A DNA stretch of 64,000 nt, taken from NCBI RefSeq assembly GCF_020733635.1, contig NZ_JAJFZL010000001.1, positions 1,798,001-1,862,000 of the forward strand, in the 5' to 3' direction. The DNA comes from Nocardia spumae. GTDB taxonomy: Bacteria > Actinomycetota > Actinomycetes > Mycobacteriales > Mycobacteriaceae. Positions within the stretch are counted from its first letter, which is position 1, and each line of letters opens with the position of its first letter. Position numbers and translations under genes: made by a program. This document shows positions 1-9,288 of this stretch, piece after piece. Under the pieces are notes generated by a model. The model was not told the DNA's origin, searched no databases, and saw nothing but the letters and a program-made list of their open reading frames with translations.

Positions 1-1195
1 CGGCGTTGTAGACGTCGGCGCTCACCGAGCTCGGCGCCACCGTGGCATCGTCGCTGTGCTGCTCGTCCGCCCGGCCACCCACTGCCGCCGCCACGAAGGA
101 TCTGACCGATTTCGGATCGACCTTCACCACGGATTCGCCGTCGGCGGTGCTGCCGTTGAGGTCCTGCACCGGGATGGTTTCGAAATTCACTTTCCCGCCC
201 GACAGGTCCTGCAGCTGATGCATGAACGCCACCACATCCCAGTCCTCGTCGAGCACGATGGTGCGGCCGACGGCATCGCCGAGCTCACGCAATTTACCGG
301 GATTGGCCAGGATCCGGGCGTTCAACGCCTGATTCACCAGCGATGCCATGAACACCTGCTGGCGCACGATCCGATCCAGATCCCCGCGCTGCAGATCGTG
401 CCGCTGACGGACGAAACTCAGGGCTTGCTGACCGTCGAGCCGTTGCTCCCCGGCCGGGAACTCCGCACCCGACAGCGGTTCGTCCACCGCATCGTTCAGG
501 CACACCTGGACCCCGCCCACGGCGTCGGTGAGCAGGACGAATCCGAGCAGGCCGACCTCGGCGTAGTGGTCGACGGTGATGCCGGTGAGACCGGCGACGC
601 TCTTGATCAGCGCCTGCCGGCCCGCCTGGGTGGACTTCTCCTCTACCTGGGAGTCCGACAGTCCTTGATTCGCCAGCTTCTGGCGCGCGTTCTCCTTGGT
701 GACGCCGTAGGCGGAGTTGATCTTGCCTTTGCCGATGCCCGGAATATCGACATACGAATCCCGCGGGATCGAGATCGCCGTGGCCGAGCGGCCGTCGTTG
801 GGTACCCGGACCAGCACGATGGTGTCGGTGTTGGTGCCGACCTCGTCACCGGCGTGCAGCATGGCCCGCTCTCGATCGCTGAGCGGATTGCCGTGGGCGT
901 CGGTCCTGCTGTCGATACCCACCATCAGGATGTCGACCGCGCCGTCGTGGCCCCCGCCCAGCCCGAGGTTGCCGATGCGCTCGATACCCGAGATCAGGCT
1001 GTCCACACTGTGCCAGCCGAATCCGGTGACGATGAACACCACGGCCGCGGCGGCGGTGGCGAGTAGCCGTCCGGGCCGGTTCACCCCGGACGTCGCGGCC
1101 GGGCGCGCGCCACGAGCACGCGGGATACGGCCGCCGGGCAGTGGTGCACCGGTACCACGCGGACGCGGTGACGATGCCCTCCTGTTCTGCGGCAC
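1..1195 (-). CDS. LytR-CpsA-Psr (LCP) family cell-wall ligase, 3' end cut by window edge
   Basis: LCP proteins transfer polyprenyl-phosphate-linked glycopolymers to peptidoglycan outside the membrane; in mycobacteria this joins arabinogalactan to the wall. The frame reads a basic Pro/Arg-rich cytoplasmic tail (about residues 1-42), one membrane segment (about 43-61), then the LCP domain from about residue 88. That domain has the family signatures VGIDSRTD and SIPRDSYVDIPGIGKGK, with the Arg and Asp residues expected to bind the pyrophosphate-lipid substrate. The frame is open to base 1, so the C-terminus lies outside the window. I chose the GTG at 1195, which has GGAGAAGGAAG just upstream; a GTG at 1213 in the same frame is possible. 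It is divergent from rmlD, which fits a cell-wall assembly cluster. Family certain; exact substrate inferred. Confidence 0.93.
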   Translation of the reverse strand, partial: MPQNRRASSPRPRGTGAPLPGGRIPRARGARPAATSGVNRPGRLLATAAAAVVFIVTGFGWHSVDSLISGIERIGNLGLGGGHDGAVDILMVGIDSRTDAHGNPLSDRERAMLHAGDEVGTNTDTIVLVRVPNDGRSATAISIPRDSYVDIPGIGKGKINSAYGVTKENARQKLANQGLSDSQVEEKSTQAGRQALIKSVAGLTGITVDHYAEVGLLGFVLLTDAVGGVQVCLNDAVDEPLSGAEFPAGEQRLDGQQALSFVRQRHDLQRGDLDRIVRQQVFMASLVNQALNARILANPGKLRELGDAVGRTIVLDEDWDVVAFMHQLQDLSGGKVNFETIPVQDLNGSTADGESVVKVDPKSVRSFVAAAVGGRADEQHSDDATVAPSSVSADVYNA

Positions 1196-1406
1196 TTCGT
1201 CTTCCTTCTCCACTGTCGATCGACCCCCGTTCGAGAACCCGGGCCACGCGGACACGCACCGACCGTGCCGGCGGGGCGTGTACTACGTCGCGAGGGATAT
1301 CGCATCCCGACCGGCGGCGTAGGTGTGGGTTCCCGAATCCGAGGCTATCCAACCCGGCCGCCCGCACCGCTGAACCGCTGTTGGCGTGGCGTGCCAGACT
1401 TGCCGC

Positions 1407-2258
1407 GTGAGCCTTGCTTCTCCGTCCCGAATCGTTGTCGTCGGCGCCGGTGGGCAACTCGGCCGCGCCCTGGCCTCCCGCGCACCGGAGGCGGTGATGC
1501 TGCGACGTGCCGATCTCGATATCACCGACCCCGGCGCGGTGCGCGCGGCCCTGCGTCCCGGCGATGTCGTGATCAACTGCGCCGCCTACACCGCGGTCGA
1601 TGCCGCCGAGTCCGACCCCGACGCGGCCTTCGCCGGTAATGCCACCGGGCCCGGTGTCCTGGCCGCCGGCTGCCGGGAAGCGGGGGCGCGGCTGATCCAC
1701 ATCTCCACCGACTACGTCTTCGACGGCACCGCGGACCGTCCCTACGAACCGGATGACCCGACCGCCCCGACCTCGGTCTACGGACGTACCAAACTGGCCG
1801 GTGAACAGGCGGTATCGCAGTCCCATCCGGATGCGACGATCGTGCGCACGGCCTGGGTGTACACCGGCGACCACGGTGATTTCGTCGCGACCATGCGCCG
1901 GTTGGCGGCAGGGGACGATCCGGTATCGGTGGTCGACGATCAGATCGGCTCGCCCACCTACGCGCCCGACCTCGCCGACGCGGTGCTGGAAGTCGTTGCC
2001 CGGGAGCCGAAGTCACGCATCCTGCACGCCACCAACGCGGGTGTGGCGAGCTGGTTCGAGGTGGCCCGCGCGGTCTTCGCTCAACTGGGTGAGGATCCCG
2101 AACGGGTGCGCCCGTGCACGACCGCCGATTTTCCGAGACCCGCACGGCGCCCGGCCTATTCGGTGCTGTCGGATCGCGCCTGGAAGGAGGCCGGCCTGAC
2201 TCCGCTGCGCGACTGGCGTTCCGCGCTCTCGGACGCGCTCGCGCGGCTGGTCGATTAG
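1407..2258 (+). CDS. rmlD: dTDP-4-dehydrorhamnose reductase RmlD
   Basis: This enzyme catalyses the last step of dTDP-L-rhamnose synthesis, NADPH-dependent reduction of dTDP-4-dehydro-L-rhamnose. Rhamnose is needed for the linker between peptidoglycan and arabinogalactan. The protein has a Rossmann start, VVVGAGGQLG, then NCAAYTAVDAAE, STDYVFDG and the catalytic YGRTK (YxxxK) of extended short-chain dehydrogenases. Its length of 283 residues is normal for RmlD. The GTG at 1407 places the Rossmann strand about eight residues from the N-terminus, as in homologues; an in-frame GTG at 1386 would add seven residues. The next gene is the rhamnosyltransferase wbbL, in the same order as in mycobacteria. 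Confidence 0.95.
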   Translation: MSLASPSRIVVVGAGGQLGRALASRAPEAVMLRRADLDITDPGAVRAALRPGDVVINCAAYTAVDAAESDPDAAFAGNATGPGVLAAGCREAGARLIHISTDYVFDGTADRPYEPDDPTAPTSVYGRTKLAGEQAVSQSHPDATIVRTAWVYTGDHGDFVATMRRLAAGDDPVSVVDDQIGSPTYAPDLADAVLEVVAREPKSRILHATNAGVASWFEVARAVFAQLGEDPERVRPCTTADFPRPARRPAYSVLSDRAWKEAGLTPLRDWRSALSDALARLVD

Positions 2259-2336
2259 CCGGCAGGTGGTCGGTGCCGCCGGGAACCCGACGCTCGCTGC
2301 CGCCAACCGGGCTCCGACCAGTTAGGGTGAACCCCC

Positions 2337-3248
2337 GTGAGCGCTTCGGATTCAGCCCCCTCCGCGGACCGTACTCCCCAGCTGGCGGTGGTCACCGTGA
2401 CCTATTCGCCGGGCGAGCATCTCGACCATTTCATCAGCACGCTGGCCGCTGCGACCAATGAGAAGCCGCAGGTGATCCTGGCCGATAACGGCTCGACCGA
2501 CGGTTCCCCCGAGCTGGCCGCCGAATCCAACGAACATGTCACGCTGCTGCACACCGGCGGCAATATCGGCTACGGCGGCGCGGTGAATCGCGCGGTGGCC
2601 GAGGTCGATCCGGAGATCGAGTACATCGTCATCGCCAATCCGGATGTGCGCTGGAGCACCGATGCCATCGATCAACTGCTCGCGGCGGCGCGGCGGTGGC
2701 CCCGCGCCGGGGCGCTGGGCCCGCTGATCCACGAACCCGACGGCAGCATCTATCCGTCGGCGCGGCGGGTGCCCGGTCTTCTCGACGGCGCCGGTCACGC
2801 GGTCCTCGGCACGGTGTGGCCGGGCAATCCGTGGACGCGGCGTTATCGGCAGGAGAACGAGGAGATCGCCGAGCGCACGGTGGGCTGGCTGTCCGGATCG
2901 TGCCTGCTGGTCCGGCGCGAGGCCTTCGACAGCATCGACGGCTTCGATTCCCGCTACTTCATGTACATGGAGGACGTCGACTTCGGCGACCGGATGGGCA
3001 AGGCCGGCTGGCACAACGTCTTCGTGCCCACCGCCGAGGTCACCCACGCCAAGGGACATGCGGCCGGACGGCATCCGGAGACCATGTTGCCCGCCCACCA
3101 CGCGTCCGCCTATCGTTTCCAGGCCGATCGCCATCCGCACTGGTGGCAGGCACCGTTGCGGTGGGCGCTGCGCGCCGGACTTGCGATTCGCTGCAAACTT
3201 GCGGTTCGATCTGCGCTGCGCGAGCGCGACCGGAGCGCGCACCAGTAG
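2337..3248 (+). CDS. wbbL: dTDP-Rha:GlcNAc-PP-decaprenol rhamnosyltransferase WbbL (GT2 family)
   Basis: WbbL adds rhamnose to decaprenyl-PP-GlcNAc, completing the disaccharide linker for arabinogalactan. The GT-A fold is visible: VVTVTYSPGEHLDHF at the start, ADNGSTDGS, the metal-site region IANPDVRW, then GWLSGSCLLVRREAF and MYMEDVDFGDRM, whose ED pair is typical of the acceptor side and catalytic base. The 303-residue length matches mycobacterial WbbL. It follows rmlD, the maker of its donor sugar, after about 78 bases and precedes the GDP-mannose enzyme. No membrane segment is evident, so it should act at the inner face of the membrane. The GTG start at 2337 leaves only a short Ser-rich leader. 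Confidence 0.93.
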   Translation: MSASDSAPSADRTPQLAVVTVTYSPGEHLDHFISTLAAATNEKPQVILADNGSTDGSPELAAESNEHVTLLHTGGNIGYGGAVNRAVAEVDPEIEYIVIANPDVRWSTDAIDQLLAAARRWPRAGALGPLIHEPDGSIYPSARRVPGLLDGAGHAVLGTVWPGNPWTRRYRQENEEIAERTVGWLSGSCLLVRREAFDSIDGFDSRYFMYMEDVDFGDRMGKAGWHNVFVPTAEVTHAKGHAAGRHPETMLPAHHASAYRFQADRHPHWWQAPLRWALRAGLAIRCKLAVRSALRERDRSAHQ

Positions 3249-3274
3249 CGCCTGGATCGAACAGAGGAAGACTG

Positions 3275-4375
3275 ATGCCGGATATTCGGGAAGGAGCGGG
3301 TGTGGACACCGCAACTGATGCCGTGATCCTGGTCGGCGGCCAGGGCACCCGGCTGCGTCCGCTGACACTGTCGGCGCCGAAGCCGATGTTGCCGGTTGCC
3401 GGTCTGCCGTTCCTGCACCACCTACTGGCCCGGATCGCCGATGCCGGCATCAGCCATGTGGTGCTGGGGACCTCCTTCCGCGCGGAGGTTTTCGAGGAGC
3501 ATTTCGGCGACGGCGCCGATATGGGCCTGGAGATCGAGTACGTCACCGAGACCGAGCCGCTCGGCACCGGTGGTGGTATCCGCAACGTGCTGCCCAAGTT
3601 GCGCGCCGACAACGTGATGGTGTTCAACGGTGACGTACTGGGCGGCGCCGATCTGGGCGCGGTACTCGACACGCATGCCTCCAGTCGCGCCGATGTGACG
3701 CTGCATCTGGTCCGGGTCAGCGATCCGCGTGCCTTCGGCTGTGTGCCGACCGACGAGAACGGCCGGGTGACCGCCTTCCTGGAGAAGACCCAGGATCCGC
3801 CGACCGATCAGATCAACGCCGGCTGCTACGTCTTCCGCCGGGCCTATATCGAGAAGATCCCGTCCGGTCGCCCGGTCTCGGTCGAGCGTGAGGTGTTCCC
3901 GTCGCTGCTGGCCGAGGGCGCCCACATCCAGGGCCATGTGGATATCTCCTACTGGCGCGATATGGGCACGCCGGAGGATTTCGTCCGTGGTTCCGCGGAT
4001 CTGGTGCGCGGTATCGCGCCGTCGCCGGCCCTGCCCGGTCAGCGCGGAGAATCGCTGGTGCATCCCGGCGCCGGAGTCGCACCGGGGGCGCTGCTGATCG
4101 GTGGTACGGTCGTCGGCCGCGGTGCGGAGGTCGGCGCGGGTGCGCGGTTGGACGGCGCGGTGCTGTTCGACGGCGCCCGGGTCGAGGCCGGGGCCACGGT
4201 CGAGCGTTCGATCATCGGATTCGGCGCGCGCATCGGTCCGCGTGCCCTGGTTCGCGATGCCGTGATCGGTGACGGCGCCAGTGTCGGTGCCCGTTGCGAG
4301 TTGTTGCGCGGCGCGCGTATCTGGCCGGGGGTGGATCTGCCCGACGGCGGTATCCGCTTCTCCACCGACGTATAG
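3275..4375 (+). CDS. manC: Mannose-1-phosphate guanylyltransferase (GDP-mannose synthesis)
   Basis: This nucleotidyltransferase makes GDP-mannose from mannose-1-phosphate and GTP, the donor for mannosyl lipids, lipomannan and glycoproteins. The N-terminal domain carries VILVGGQGTRLRPLT and the PKPMLPVAG lysine motif. The last hundred or so residues are a left-handed beta-helix of hexapeptide repeats rich in GA, GAxV and GARI. It has 366 residues from the ATG at 3275, which follows GAGGAAG. A GTG at 3301 follows AAGGAG and matches the shorter mycobacterial N-terminus, so either start is plausible. The M. tuberculosis orthologue in this position (Rv3264c) is called manB there; I use the enterobacterial symbol. 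The neighbours wbbL and rmlD are cell-wall genes. Confidence 0.9.
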   Translation: MPDIREGAGVDTATDAVILVGGQGTRLRPLTLSAPKPMLPVAGLPFLHHLLARIADAGISHVVLGTSFRAEVFEEHFGDGADMGLEIEYVTETEPLGTGGGIRNVLPKLRADNVMVFNGDVLGGADLGAVLDTHASSRADVTLHLVRVSDPRAFGCVPTDENGRVTAFLEKTQDPPTDQINAGCYVFRRAYIEKIPSGRPVSVEREVFPSLLAEGAHIQGHVDISYWRDMGTPEDFVRGSADLVRGIAPSPALPGQRGESLVHPGAGVAPGALLIGGTVVGRGAEVGAGARLDGAVLFDGARVEAGATVERSIIGFGARIGPRALVRDAVIGDGASVGARCELLRGARIWPGVDLPDGGIRFSTDV

Positions 4376-4387
4376 TTCACCAGCCGG

Positions 4388-4431
4388 AACCGGCGGGCCC
4401 GCTGACCTGTTGTCAACGGGGCCCGCCGGTT
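4388..4431. terminator. Bidirectional terminator hairpin
   Basis: The 13-base arms 4388-4400 and 4419-4431 (AACCGGCGGGCCC and its complement) are separated by an 18-base loop. The hairpin sits between two convergent genes, the guanylyltransferase ending at 4375 and the DUF4267 gene ending at 4441, so it can serve both strands. There is no long T tract, as is usual in high-GC actinobacteria. Confidence 0.7.
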
Positions 4432-4440
4432 TCGCGGTTT

Positions 4441-4860
4441 CTACACTGTCGCGGGCACCGCGGGTGATTCCGCAACCGCCGACCGTTCCCGGATCAGCAG
4501 CAGACCGGTGAGCACGACCAGCAGCGCGGTCGCGCCGTGCACGCTGAGCGCGGTGGTGATCGAGCCGTGGTTGTTCAGCACGGTCAGCATGTCGCCGGTC
4601 GGCGTCACCGCGGTGGCCAGTAGTGCCACGCCGAGCGCGAAGCGCTGCCGGGTCAGCAGTAGTGCCAGGATCATCACGCCGACGCTGATATCGCGCACTC
4701 CCTTCAGGGTCATGAACGCCGAACTCGATCCCTGCGGCCAGGCCGGCAGCCCGAACCCCTGCGCCATCGAATCCGGGGTGACGACGTAGCCGATCCCGAT
4801 GTAGAGGATGAACGCCGCACCGAGCAGGGCGAGGGCGGTGGCGATGCGAGTGCGTGTCAT
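4441..4860 (-). CDS. Small DUF4267-type integral membrane protein
   Basis: This is a 139-residue hydrophobic protein with four predicted membrane segments: about residues 5-27, 50-67, 71-90 and 104-124. The motif TLKGVRDISVG after the first segment, and the overall layout, match the DUF4267 family, whose function is not known. It is divergently transcribed from the TetR gene at 4951, across 90 bases that hold two copies of an operator-like sequence. The TetR protein therefore probably controls it. No enzyme motif is visible, so a transport or stress role would be a guess. Confidence 0.8.
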   Translation of the reverse strand: MTRTRIATALALLGAAFILYIGIGYVVTPDSMAQGFGLPAWPQGSSSAFMTLKGVRDISVGVMILALLLTRQRFALGVALLATAVTPTGDMLTVLNNHGSITTALSVHGATALLVVLTGLLLIRERSAVAESPAVPATV

Positions 4861-4877
4861 TGTTCTGCTCCAAAATC

Positions 4878-4940
4878 TAGCGTTGCTAACTTATGCGGTA
4901 AAGACTAACTCGTCGATCGCTACCTTGTCTAGCGTTGCTA
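4878..4940. promoter_or_regulatory. Two identical TetR-operator-like sites in a divergent promoter region
   Basis: The 11-mer TAGCGTTGCTA occurs at 4878-4888 and 4930-4940. It is an inverted repeat, TAGC-N3-GCTA, and both copies are preceded by TC (TCTAGCGTTGCTA). Their starts are 52 bases apart, about five helical turns. The upstream copy is close to the DUF4267 start (4860) and the downstream copy ends 10 bases before the TetR start (4951). This is the expected layout for an autorepressed divergent pair. Binding is inferred. Confidence 0.65.
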
Positions 4941-4950
4941 GAATTTGGGT

Positions 4951-5532
4951 ATGACGGTTCAGGAACGCAAGGAGCGCGATCGCGCTCAACGCCGCCAGGC
5001 GATCATCGACAGCGCCCGTGAGCTGGCCGAATCCGATGGCTGGGATGCGGTCACCGTGCGTCGGCTGGCGGATCGGATCGAATACAGCCAGCCCGTGCTC
5101 TACAGCCACTTCTCCGGTAAGCGCGCGATCGTCTCCGCGGTCGCCGAAGAGGGATGCGGGGTGCTGGCGAAGGTGTTGCATGCCGCGCGCGTGCAGCATG
5201 CCGATCCCGCGGCGGCGATGGAGGCCGTCGCGCGCGCCTACCTGGATTTCGCCGCCGACAACACCGCGCTCTACGACGCGATGTTCATCCTCGACACGGA
5301 TCTGGCGTTCGGCCCCGATGCTCCGGAAGCGTTGCGCGCGGCGTTCGCCGAACTCGAGGCGGTGTTCCACCCGCTGGTGCCCGAATCGGAATTGGGGACC
5401 TATGCCGAGGTGTACTGGAGCGCGCTGCACGGTCTGGCGGCACTGGACCGCAGCGGGCGGCTGCGTCCGGATCTGCGGGAACAGCGGATGCAGGTGCTGA
5501 TGCGCTGGGGAAAGCAGCCGGTAGCACGCTGA
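4951..5532 (+). CDS. TetR/AcrR family transcriptional regulator
   Basis: This 193-residue repressor has a basic N-terminus ([19 protein letters not shown]) and a helix-turn-helix at about residues 24-60, with [21 protein letters not shown] typical of TetR recognition helices. The rest is a TetR ligand-binding domain. It starts at the ATG at 4951; a TTG at 4945 would add only two residues. It is divergent from the DUF4267 membrane gene and has a TAGC-N3-GCTA inverted repeat immediately upstream, with a second copy near the other gene. The simplest reading is a local repressor of itself and that membrane gene. The inducer is unknown. Confidence 0.9.
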   Translation: MTVQERKERDRAQRRQAIIDSARELAESDGWDAVTVRRLADRIEYSQPVLYSHFSGKRAIVSAVAEEGCGVLAKVLHAARVQHADPAAAMEAVARAYLDFAADNTALYDAMFILDTDLAFGPDAPEALRAAFAELEAVFHPLVPESELGTYAEVYWSALHGLAALDRSGRLRPDLREQRMQVLMRWGKQPVAR

Positions 5533-5556
5533 GCCCGCCCACCTACAGTGGTGATC

Positions 5557-7005
5557 ATGGCGGATGCGGTGGTGGTCGGGTCGGGACCCAACGGCTTGGC
5601 CGCCGCGGTGGTGCTCGCTCGCGCCGGCCTCGAGGTCGCGGTGTTCGAGGCGGCCGAATCCGCCGGTGGCGGCAGTCGCACGGCCGAATTGACCCTGCCC
5701 GGTTTTCAGCACGACCTGTGCGCCGGCGCCCACCCCATGGCGTCGGCCTCCCCGTTCTTCCGAGCCTTCGACCTGGCCGCGCACGGGGTGGAACTGTTGC
5801 GCCCCGATATCTCCTACGGCCATCCGCTCGACGGTGGTGCGGCCGCTGTGGCCTGGCGCGACCTCGACCGGACCGTGGACGGGCTCGGGCGCGACGGTGC
5901 GGCGTGGCGCGGACTGTTCGAGCCGCTGGTTCGGCGGTGGGACGCGGTGGTCGAGCTGGCGATGTCGGATCTGCGTCATCCGCCCCGCGATCCGGCCACC
6001 GCCGTGCGATTCGGCCGCAGACTGCTGGAGCAGTCGACGCCGATGTGGGACTTACGGTTTCGCGACGAACCGGCCGCGGCGCTGTTCACCGGTGTGAGCG
6101 CGCACGCCATCACGCCACCGCGCGCGTTCGCCGCGGCGGGGGTGGCATTGCTGTTGGGTACGCTCGCCCACGTCGAGGGCTGGCCTATCCCACGCGGCGG
6201 CAGCCAGGCCATCGCCGATGCCATGATGGCGGATATCCGACGGCACGGTGGTCGCGTACATCCGGGGCATCGAGTGGATTCGCTGGACGAGTTCGGCGCG
6301 GCCCGCGCGATCCTGCTCGATACCGCACCCACCGAGCTGCTGCGGATTGCCCGGCTGCCGCGGGCATATCGGAATCGGCTGCAGCGCTACCGCTTCGGCG
6401 CCGCGGCGTGCAAGGTGGACTTCGCGCTGTCGGGCCCGGTGCCCTGGCGGGCCGCCGAGCTGGCGGCGGCGGGCACGGTGCACGTGGTCGGCACCCGGGC
6501 CGAAGCGGTGGCCGCCGAACGAACGATCGCCGCGGGCCGGCACGCGCCGCGGCCGTATGTGCTGGTGATCCAGCCGGGTGTGGTCGACGACTCCCGCGCC
6601 CCCGCGGGACACCGGACGCTCTACGCCTACGCCCATGTGCCGAACGGATCCGATCGTGACGTCAGCGCCGAGATCATCGCCCAGATCGACCGTTTCGCGC
6701 CCGGATTCCGCGATCTGATCGAACACACACACGTCCGCACGGCCGCCCGCATGCCCGACCACAATGCCAACTACGTCGGCGGTGATATCGCCGCGGGCGC
6801 GATGAGTCTGTGGCAGACGATCTTTCGTCCCACCCCGCGCTGGAACCCGTACCGCACACCACTGTCGGGGGTCTACCTGTGTTCCGCGGCGACACCGCCC
6901 GGCCCGGGAGTGCACGGTATGTGCGGTCTGCACGCGGCGACCCACGTGCTGCGCGACCGATTCGGTATCCGGACCGACCCGTACACCTTGTTGCGAGGAC
7001 GCTGA
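5557..7005 (+). CDS. Phytoene-desaturase-like FAD/NAD(P) oxidoreductase
   Basis: This 482-residue flavoprotein of the amine-oxidase/carotenoid-desaturase type opens with an FAD-binding Rossmann motif ([21 protein letters not shown]) ending in the acidic [13 protein letters not shown]. Near the C-terminus is a second FAD-binding stretch ([22 protein letters not shown]). No carotenoid genes lie nearby, so the substrate cannot be read from context. It starts at the ATG at 5557, 24 bases after the TetR gene on the same strand, and may be co-transcribed with it. An upstream in-frame GTG at 5548 would add three residues. Family placement is firm; function is unassigned. Confidence 0.85.
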   Translation: MADAVVVGSGPNGLAAAVVLARAGLEVAVFEAAESAGGGSRTAELTLPGFQHDLCAGAHPMASASPFFRAFDLAAHGVELLRPDISYGHPLDGGAAAVAWRDLDRTVDGLGRDGAAWRGLFEPLVRRWDAVVELAMSDLRHPPRDPATAVRFGRRLLEQSTPMWDLRFRDEPAAALFTGVSAHAITPPRAFAAAGVALLLGTLAHVEGWPIPRGGSQAIADAMMADIRRHGGRVHPGHRVDSLDEFGAARAILLDTAPTELLRIARLPRAYRNRLQRYRFGAAACKVDFALSGPVPWRAAELAAAGTVHVVGTRAEAVAAERTIAAGRHAPRPYVLVIQPGVVDDSRAPAGHRTLYAYAHVPNGSDRDVSAEIIAQIDRFAPGFRDLIEHTHVRTAARMPDHNANYVGGDIAAGAMSLWQTIFRPTPRWNPYRTPLSGVYLCSAATPPGPGVHGMCGLHAATHVLRDRFGIRTDPYTLLRGR

Positions 7006-7036
7006 CCGGACGTGTCCGGGCCGGTAACGGCGGGAC

Positions 7037-7960
7037 CTACTGGACCGGCTGGGTCCGGTACAGGTCGGGTTCGATGTACATCACCCGCGCGGCGGGTACC
7101 GCCGTGCGCACCCGCGCTTCGGCCTCGTCGATGGCCGTGGCGATCTGGGCGATGTCCAGTCCCGGCGCGATCGCCACCTTCGCCGCGACCAGCATCTCGT
7201 CGGGGCCGAGATATTCGGTGCGCAGATGGATCACCCGGTCGATCCGGCTGCCGTCGACCAGATTCGCGCGGATCGCCTCGTTCTCCGCGGGCGTGGCACC
7301 CTCACCGATGAGCAGGCTCTTCATCTCCACGATCAGGACCACCGCGATGGCTCCGAGCAGGGCGCCGATGCCGAGGGTGCCGATACCGTCCCAGATCGGA
7401 TTGTCGGTCAGCACCGTGAGGATCACCGCGACCAGCGCCATCAGCAGACCGATCAGCGCACCGGTGTCCTCGAGCAGTACCACCGGCAGTTCGGGACTGC
7501 GCGAATTGCGGATGAATCGCCACCAGCTGGCGCCCTCGCGCAGCGGCGCGGACTCCCGCATGGCGGTGCGGAAGCTGAATCCCTCCAGCGCCGCGGCGAT
7601 CGCGAGGATGACGATCGCGACGACCGGCGAGGTCAGCTCCTCGGGATGCTGGATCTTGTGCACACCCTCGTAGATCGCGTACATCGAACCCAGGGAGAAC
7701 AGCACCAGCGCGACGACGAAGGAGTAGAAGTAGCGGTTACGCCCGTATCCGAACGGATGTAGTTCGTCGGCTTCCTGTTCGGCGCGCTTCTGGCCGAGCA
7801 GCAGCAGACCCTGATTACCCGTATCCGCCACCGAGTGCACCGCCTCGGCGAGCATCGAACCCGAGCCGGTAATCGCCGCACCGACGAATTTCGCCACCGC
7901 GATACCGGCGTTAGCGGTCAACGCCGCGAAGATCGCCTTCTTGCCGCCACCTGCAGACAT
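7037..7960 (-). CDS. Cation diffusion facilitator family divalent-cation transporter
   Basis: This 307-residue integral membrane protein of the CDF (SLC30-like) family exports divalent metals such as Zn, Fe or Mn in exchange for protons. The first segments (ANAGIAVAKFVGAAITGSG) are followed by AEAVHSVADTGNQ, the conserved HxxxD site of helix II. ELHPFGYGRNRYFYSF is the family histidine region after helix II, and LLEDTGALIGLLMAL gives the second ExxxD site in helix V. A cytoplasmic C-terminal ferredoxin-like domain begins near residue 225. It starts at the ATG at 7960. Downstream on the same strand there is only the convergent end of the oxidoreductase gene. The metal is not deducible. Confidence 0.92.
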   Translation of the reverse strand: MSAGGGKKAIFAALTANAGIAVAKFVGAAITGSGSMLAEAVHSVADTGNQGLLLLGQKRAEQEADELHPFGYGRNRYFYSFVVALVLFSLGSMYAIYEGVHKIQHPEELTSPVVAIVILAIAAALEGFSFRTAMRESAPLREGASWWRFIRNSRSPELPVVLLEDTGALIGLLMALVAVILTVLTDNPIWDGIGTLGIGALLGAIAVVLIVEMKSLLIGEGATPAENEAIRANLVDGSRIDRVIHLRTEYLGPDEMLVAAKVAIAPGLDIAQIATAIDEAEARVRTAVPAARVMYIEPDLYRTQPVQ

Positions 7961-8052
7961 GGTGTTGCCCCGGTCCTTTCGTTCCCGGCGCTCGCCGGTA
8001 GATGTCCGATTTGTTGGATTAATCTACTAGCCCCGCCGACCGGGTCGACGGC

Positions 8053-9288
8053 TCACTCACCCACACAGGCGCAGAACAGCTGGGCGGGCCCGCCGATGGC
8101 CTCGGCCCGGATATCGGTATCGGTCGCCGAGACCCACGCCGCGCTGCCCGCGGTGATCGGCAGGGCGTCACCGTGCTGCGTCAGCCGCACCCGCCCGGCC
8201 GTGATCAGCAGGATGCCCGGCCCGCTCCGCGGAATGTCCATGGGTCCTTCGCCTTCGGTCAGTTCGAAGCGGCGCAGCGCGAACTCCGCCGCGGGCGTGC
8301 GGTACCGGAACGACTCCCGGCCGACGGGTTCGGGCTCGATGATCGGCAGCCGCAGCGGCTCGAAGTCCAGCACCCGCAGCAACTCGGGTACGTCGACATG
8401 TTTGGGCGTGAGCCCGCCGCGCAGGACGTTGTCGGAGTTGGCCATGATCTCCACACCCATACCGCGCAGATAGGCGTGCAGACTGCCGGCGGCCAGGAAC
8501 AAGCCCTGACCGGGTTCGAGTGTCACCCGGTTCAGCAGCAGCGCGGCCAGCACTCCCGCATCGCCCGGATAGGCCTCGGCGAGTTCGAGCGTGGTCTGCA
8601 CCTCGGCCGCGAATTCCTTGTTCTGCCGGGGGGAATCGGTGGGGTCGCCCTGTTTGAGATAGCGCACACAGCCGTCGAGCACCTTCGGCAGCAGGGTGGC
8701 CAGCATCGCCTGCGGCAGCGTGATCCAGGTGGTGAACAGGGTGCGCAGACCACCCGAATCGGGCTGCGCGGCAAGTAGTTCGGTGTACTGCACCAGCTCG
8801 GGCACGGCCAGTGAACTGAGCAGTTCGACGGTGCGCAGCGGATCGCGGAATCCGGCGAGCGCCTCGAACCGGTCCAGCGCCACCACCAGTTCGGGCTTGT
8901 GACTGTCGTCGCGGTAGTTGCGCATCGGCGAATCCAGCGGCACCCGGTGGTGGTTCTCCCGCTCGAATCCGTACCGGGCCTGATCGGCGCTGGGATGCGC
9001 CTGCAGCGACAGCGGCTCCTCGGCGGCGAGGATCTTCACCAGGAAGGGCAGCCGTCCGCCGAATGCCGGTGCGACCGAACCCAATTCCCCGGTGGGATCG
9101 GCCTCGAGCACCTCCAGCAGTGACCGGGTCACGCCATCGGTGCGGACCTGCGCCGGATCGGCGGGGTGGGCGCCGAACCACAGTTCGGCCTCCGGATGGG
9201 CCGAGGGGACCTCCCGACCGCACAGCTGAGCGAGGGCGGTGCGTGATCCCCAGGCGTAGGAACGCAACGCACCAACGAGTTCGTGCAC
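8053..9288 (-). CDS. manA: Mannose-6-phosphate isomerase ManA
   Basis: ManA interconverts fructose-6-phosphate and mannose-6-phosphate and feeds GDP-mannose synthesis. The type-I phosphomannose isomerase signatures are present: the N-terminal YAWGSRTALAQL, then ELWFGAHP, PFLVKILAAEEPLSLQAHPS with the zinc-binding Q and H, and HKPELVVAL with the Glu ligand. Its length of 411 residues is normal. The GTG start at 9288 shares one base with the stop codon of the upstream SIS-domain gene (TAGTG), so the two are translationally coupled. Together with the phosphomannomutase further upstream, this makes a compact mannose-activation operon on the minus strand. Confidence 0.95.
   Translation of the reverse strand: MHELVGALRSYAWGSRTALAQLCGREVPSAHPEAELWFGAHPADPAQVRTDGVTRSLLEVLEADPTGELGSVAPAFGGRLPFLVKILAAEEPLSLQAHPSADQARYGFERENHHRVPLDSPMRNYRDDSHKPELVVALDRFEALAGFRDPLRTVELLSSLAVPELVQYTELLAAQPDSGGLRTLFTTWITLPQAMLATLLPKVLDGCVRYLKQGDPTDSPRQNKEFAAEVQTTLELAEAYPGDAGVLAALLLNRVTLEPGQGLFLAAGSLHAYLRGMGVEIMANSDNVLRGGLTPKHVDVPELLRVLDFEPLRLPIIEPEPVGRESFRYRTPAAEFALRRFELTEGEGPMDIPRSGPGILLITAGRVRLTQHGDALPITAGSAAWVSATDTDIRAEAIGGPAQLFCACVGE

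Noticed and set aside
5154..6659. 501-codon plus-strand frame overlapping TetR and the oxidoreductase
   Set aside because: It is an Arg/Gly/Ala-rich out-of-frame translation of two genes that have proper motifs in other frames.
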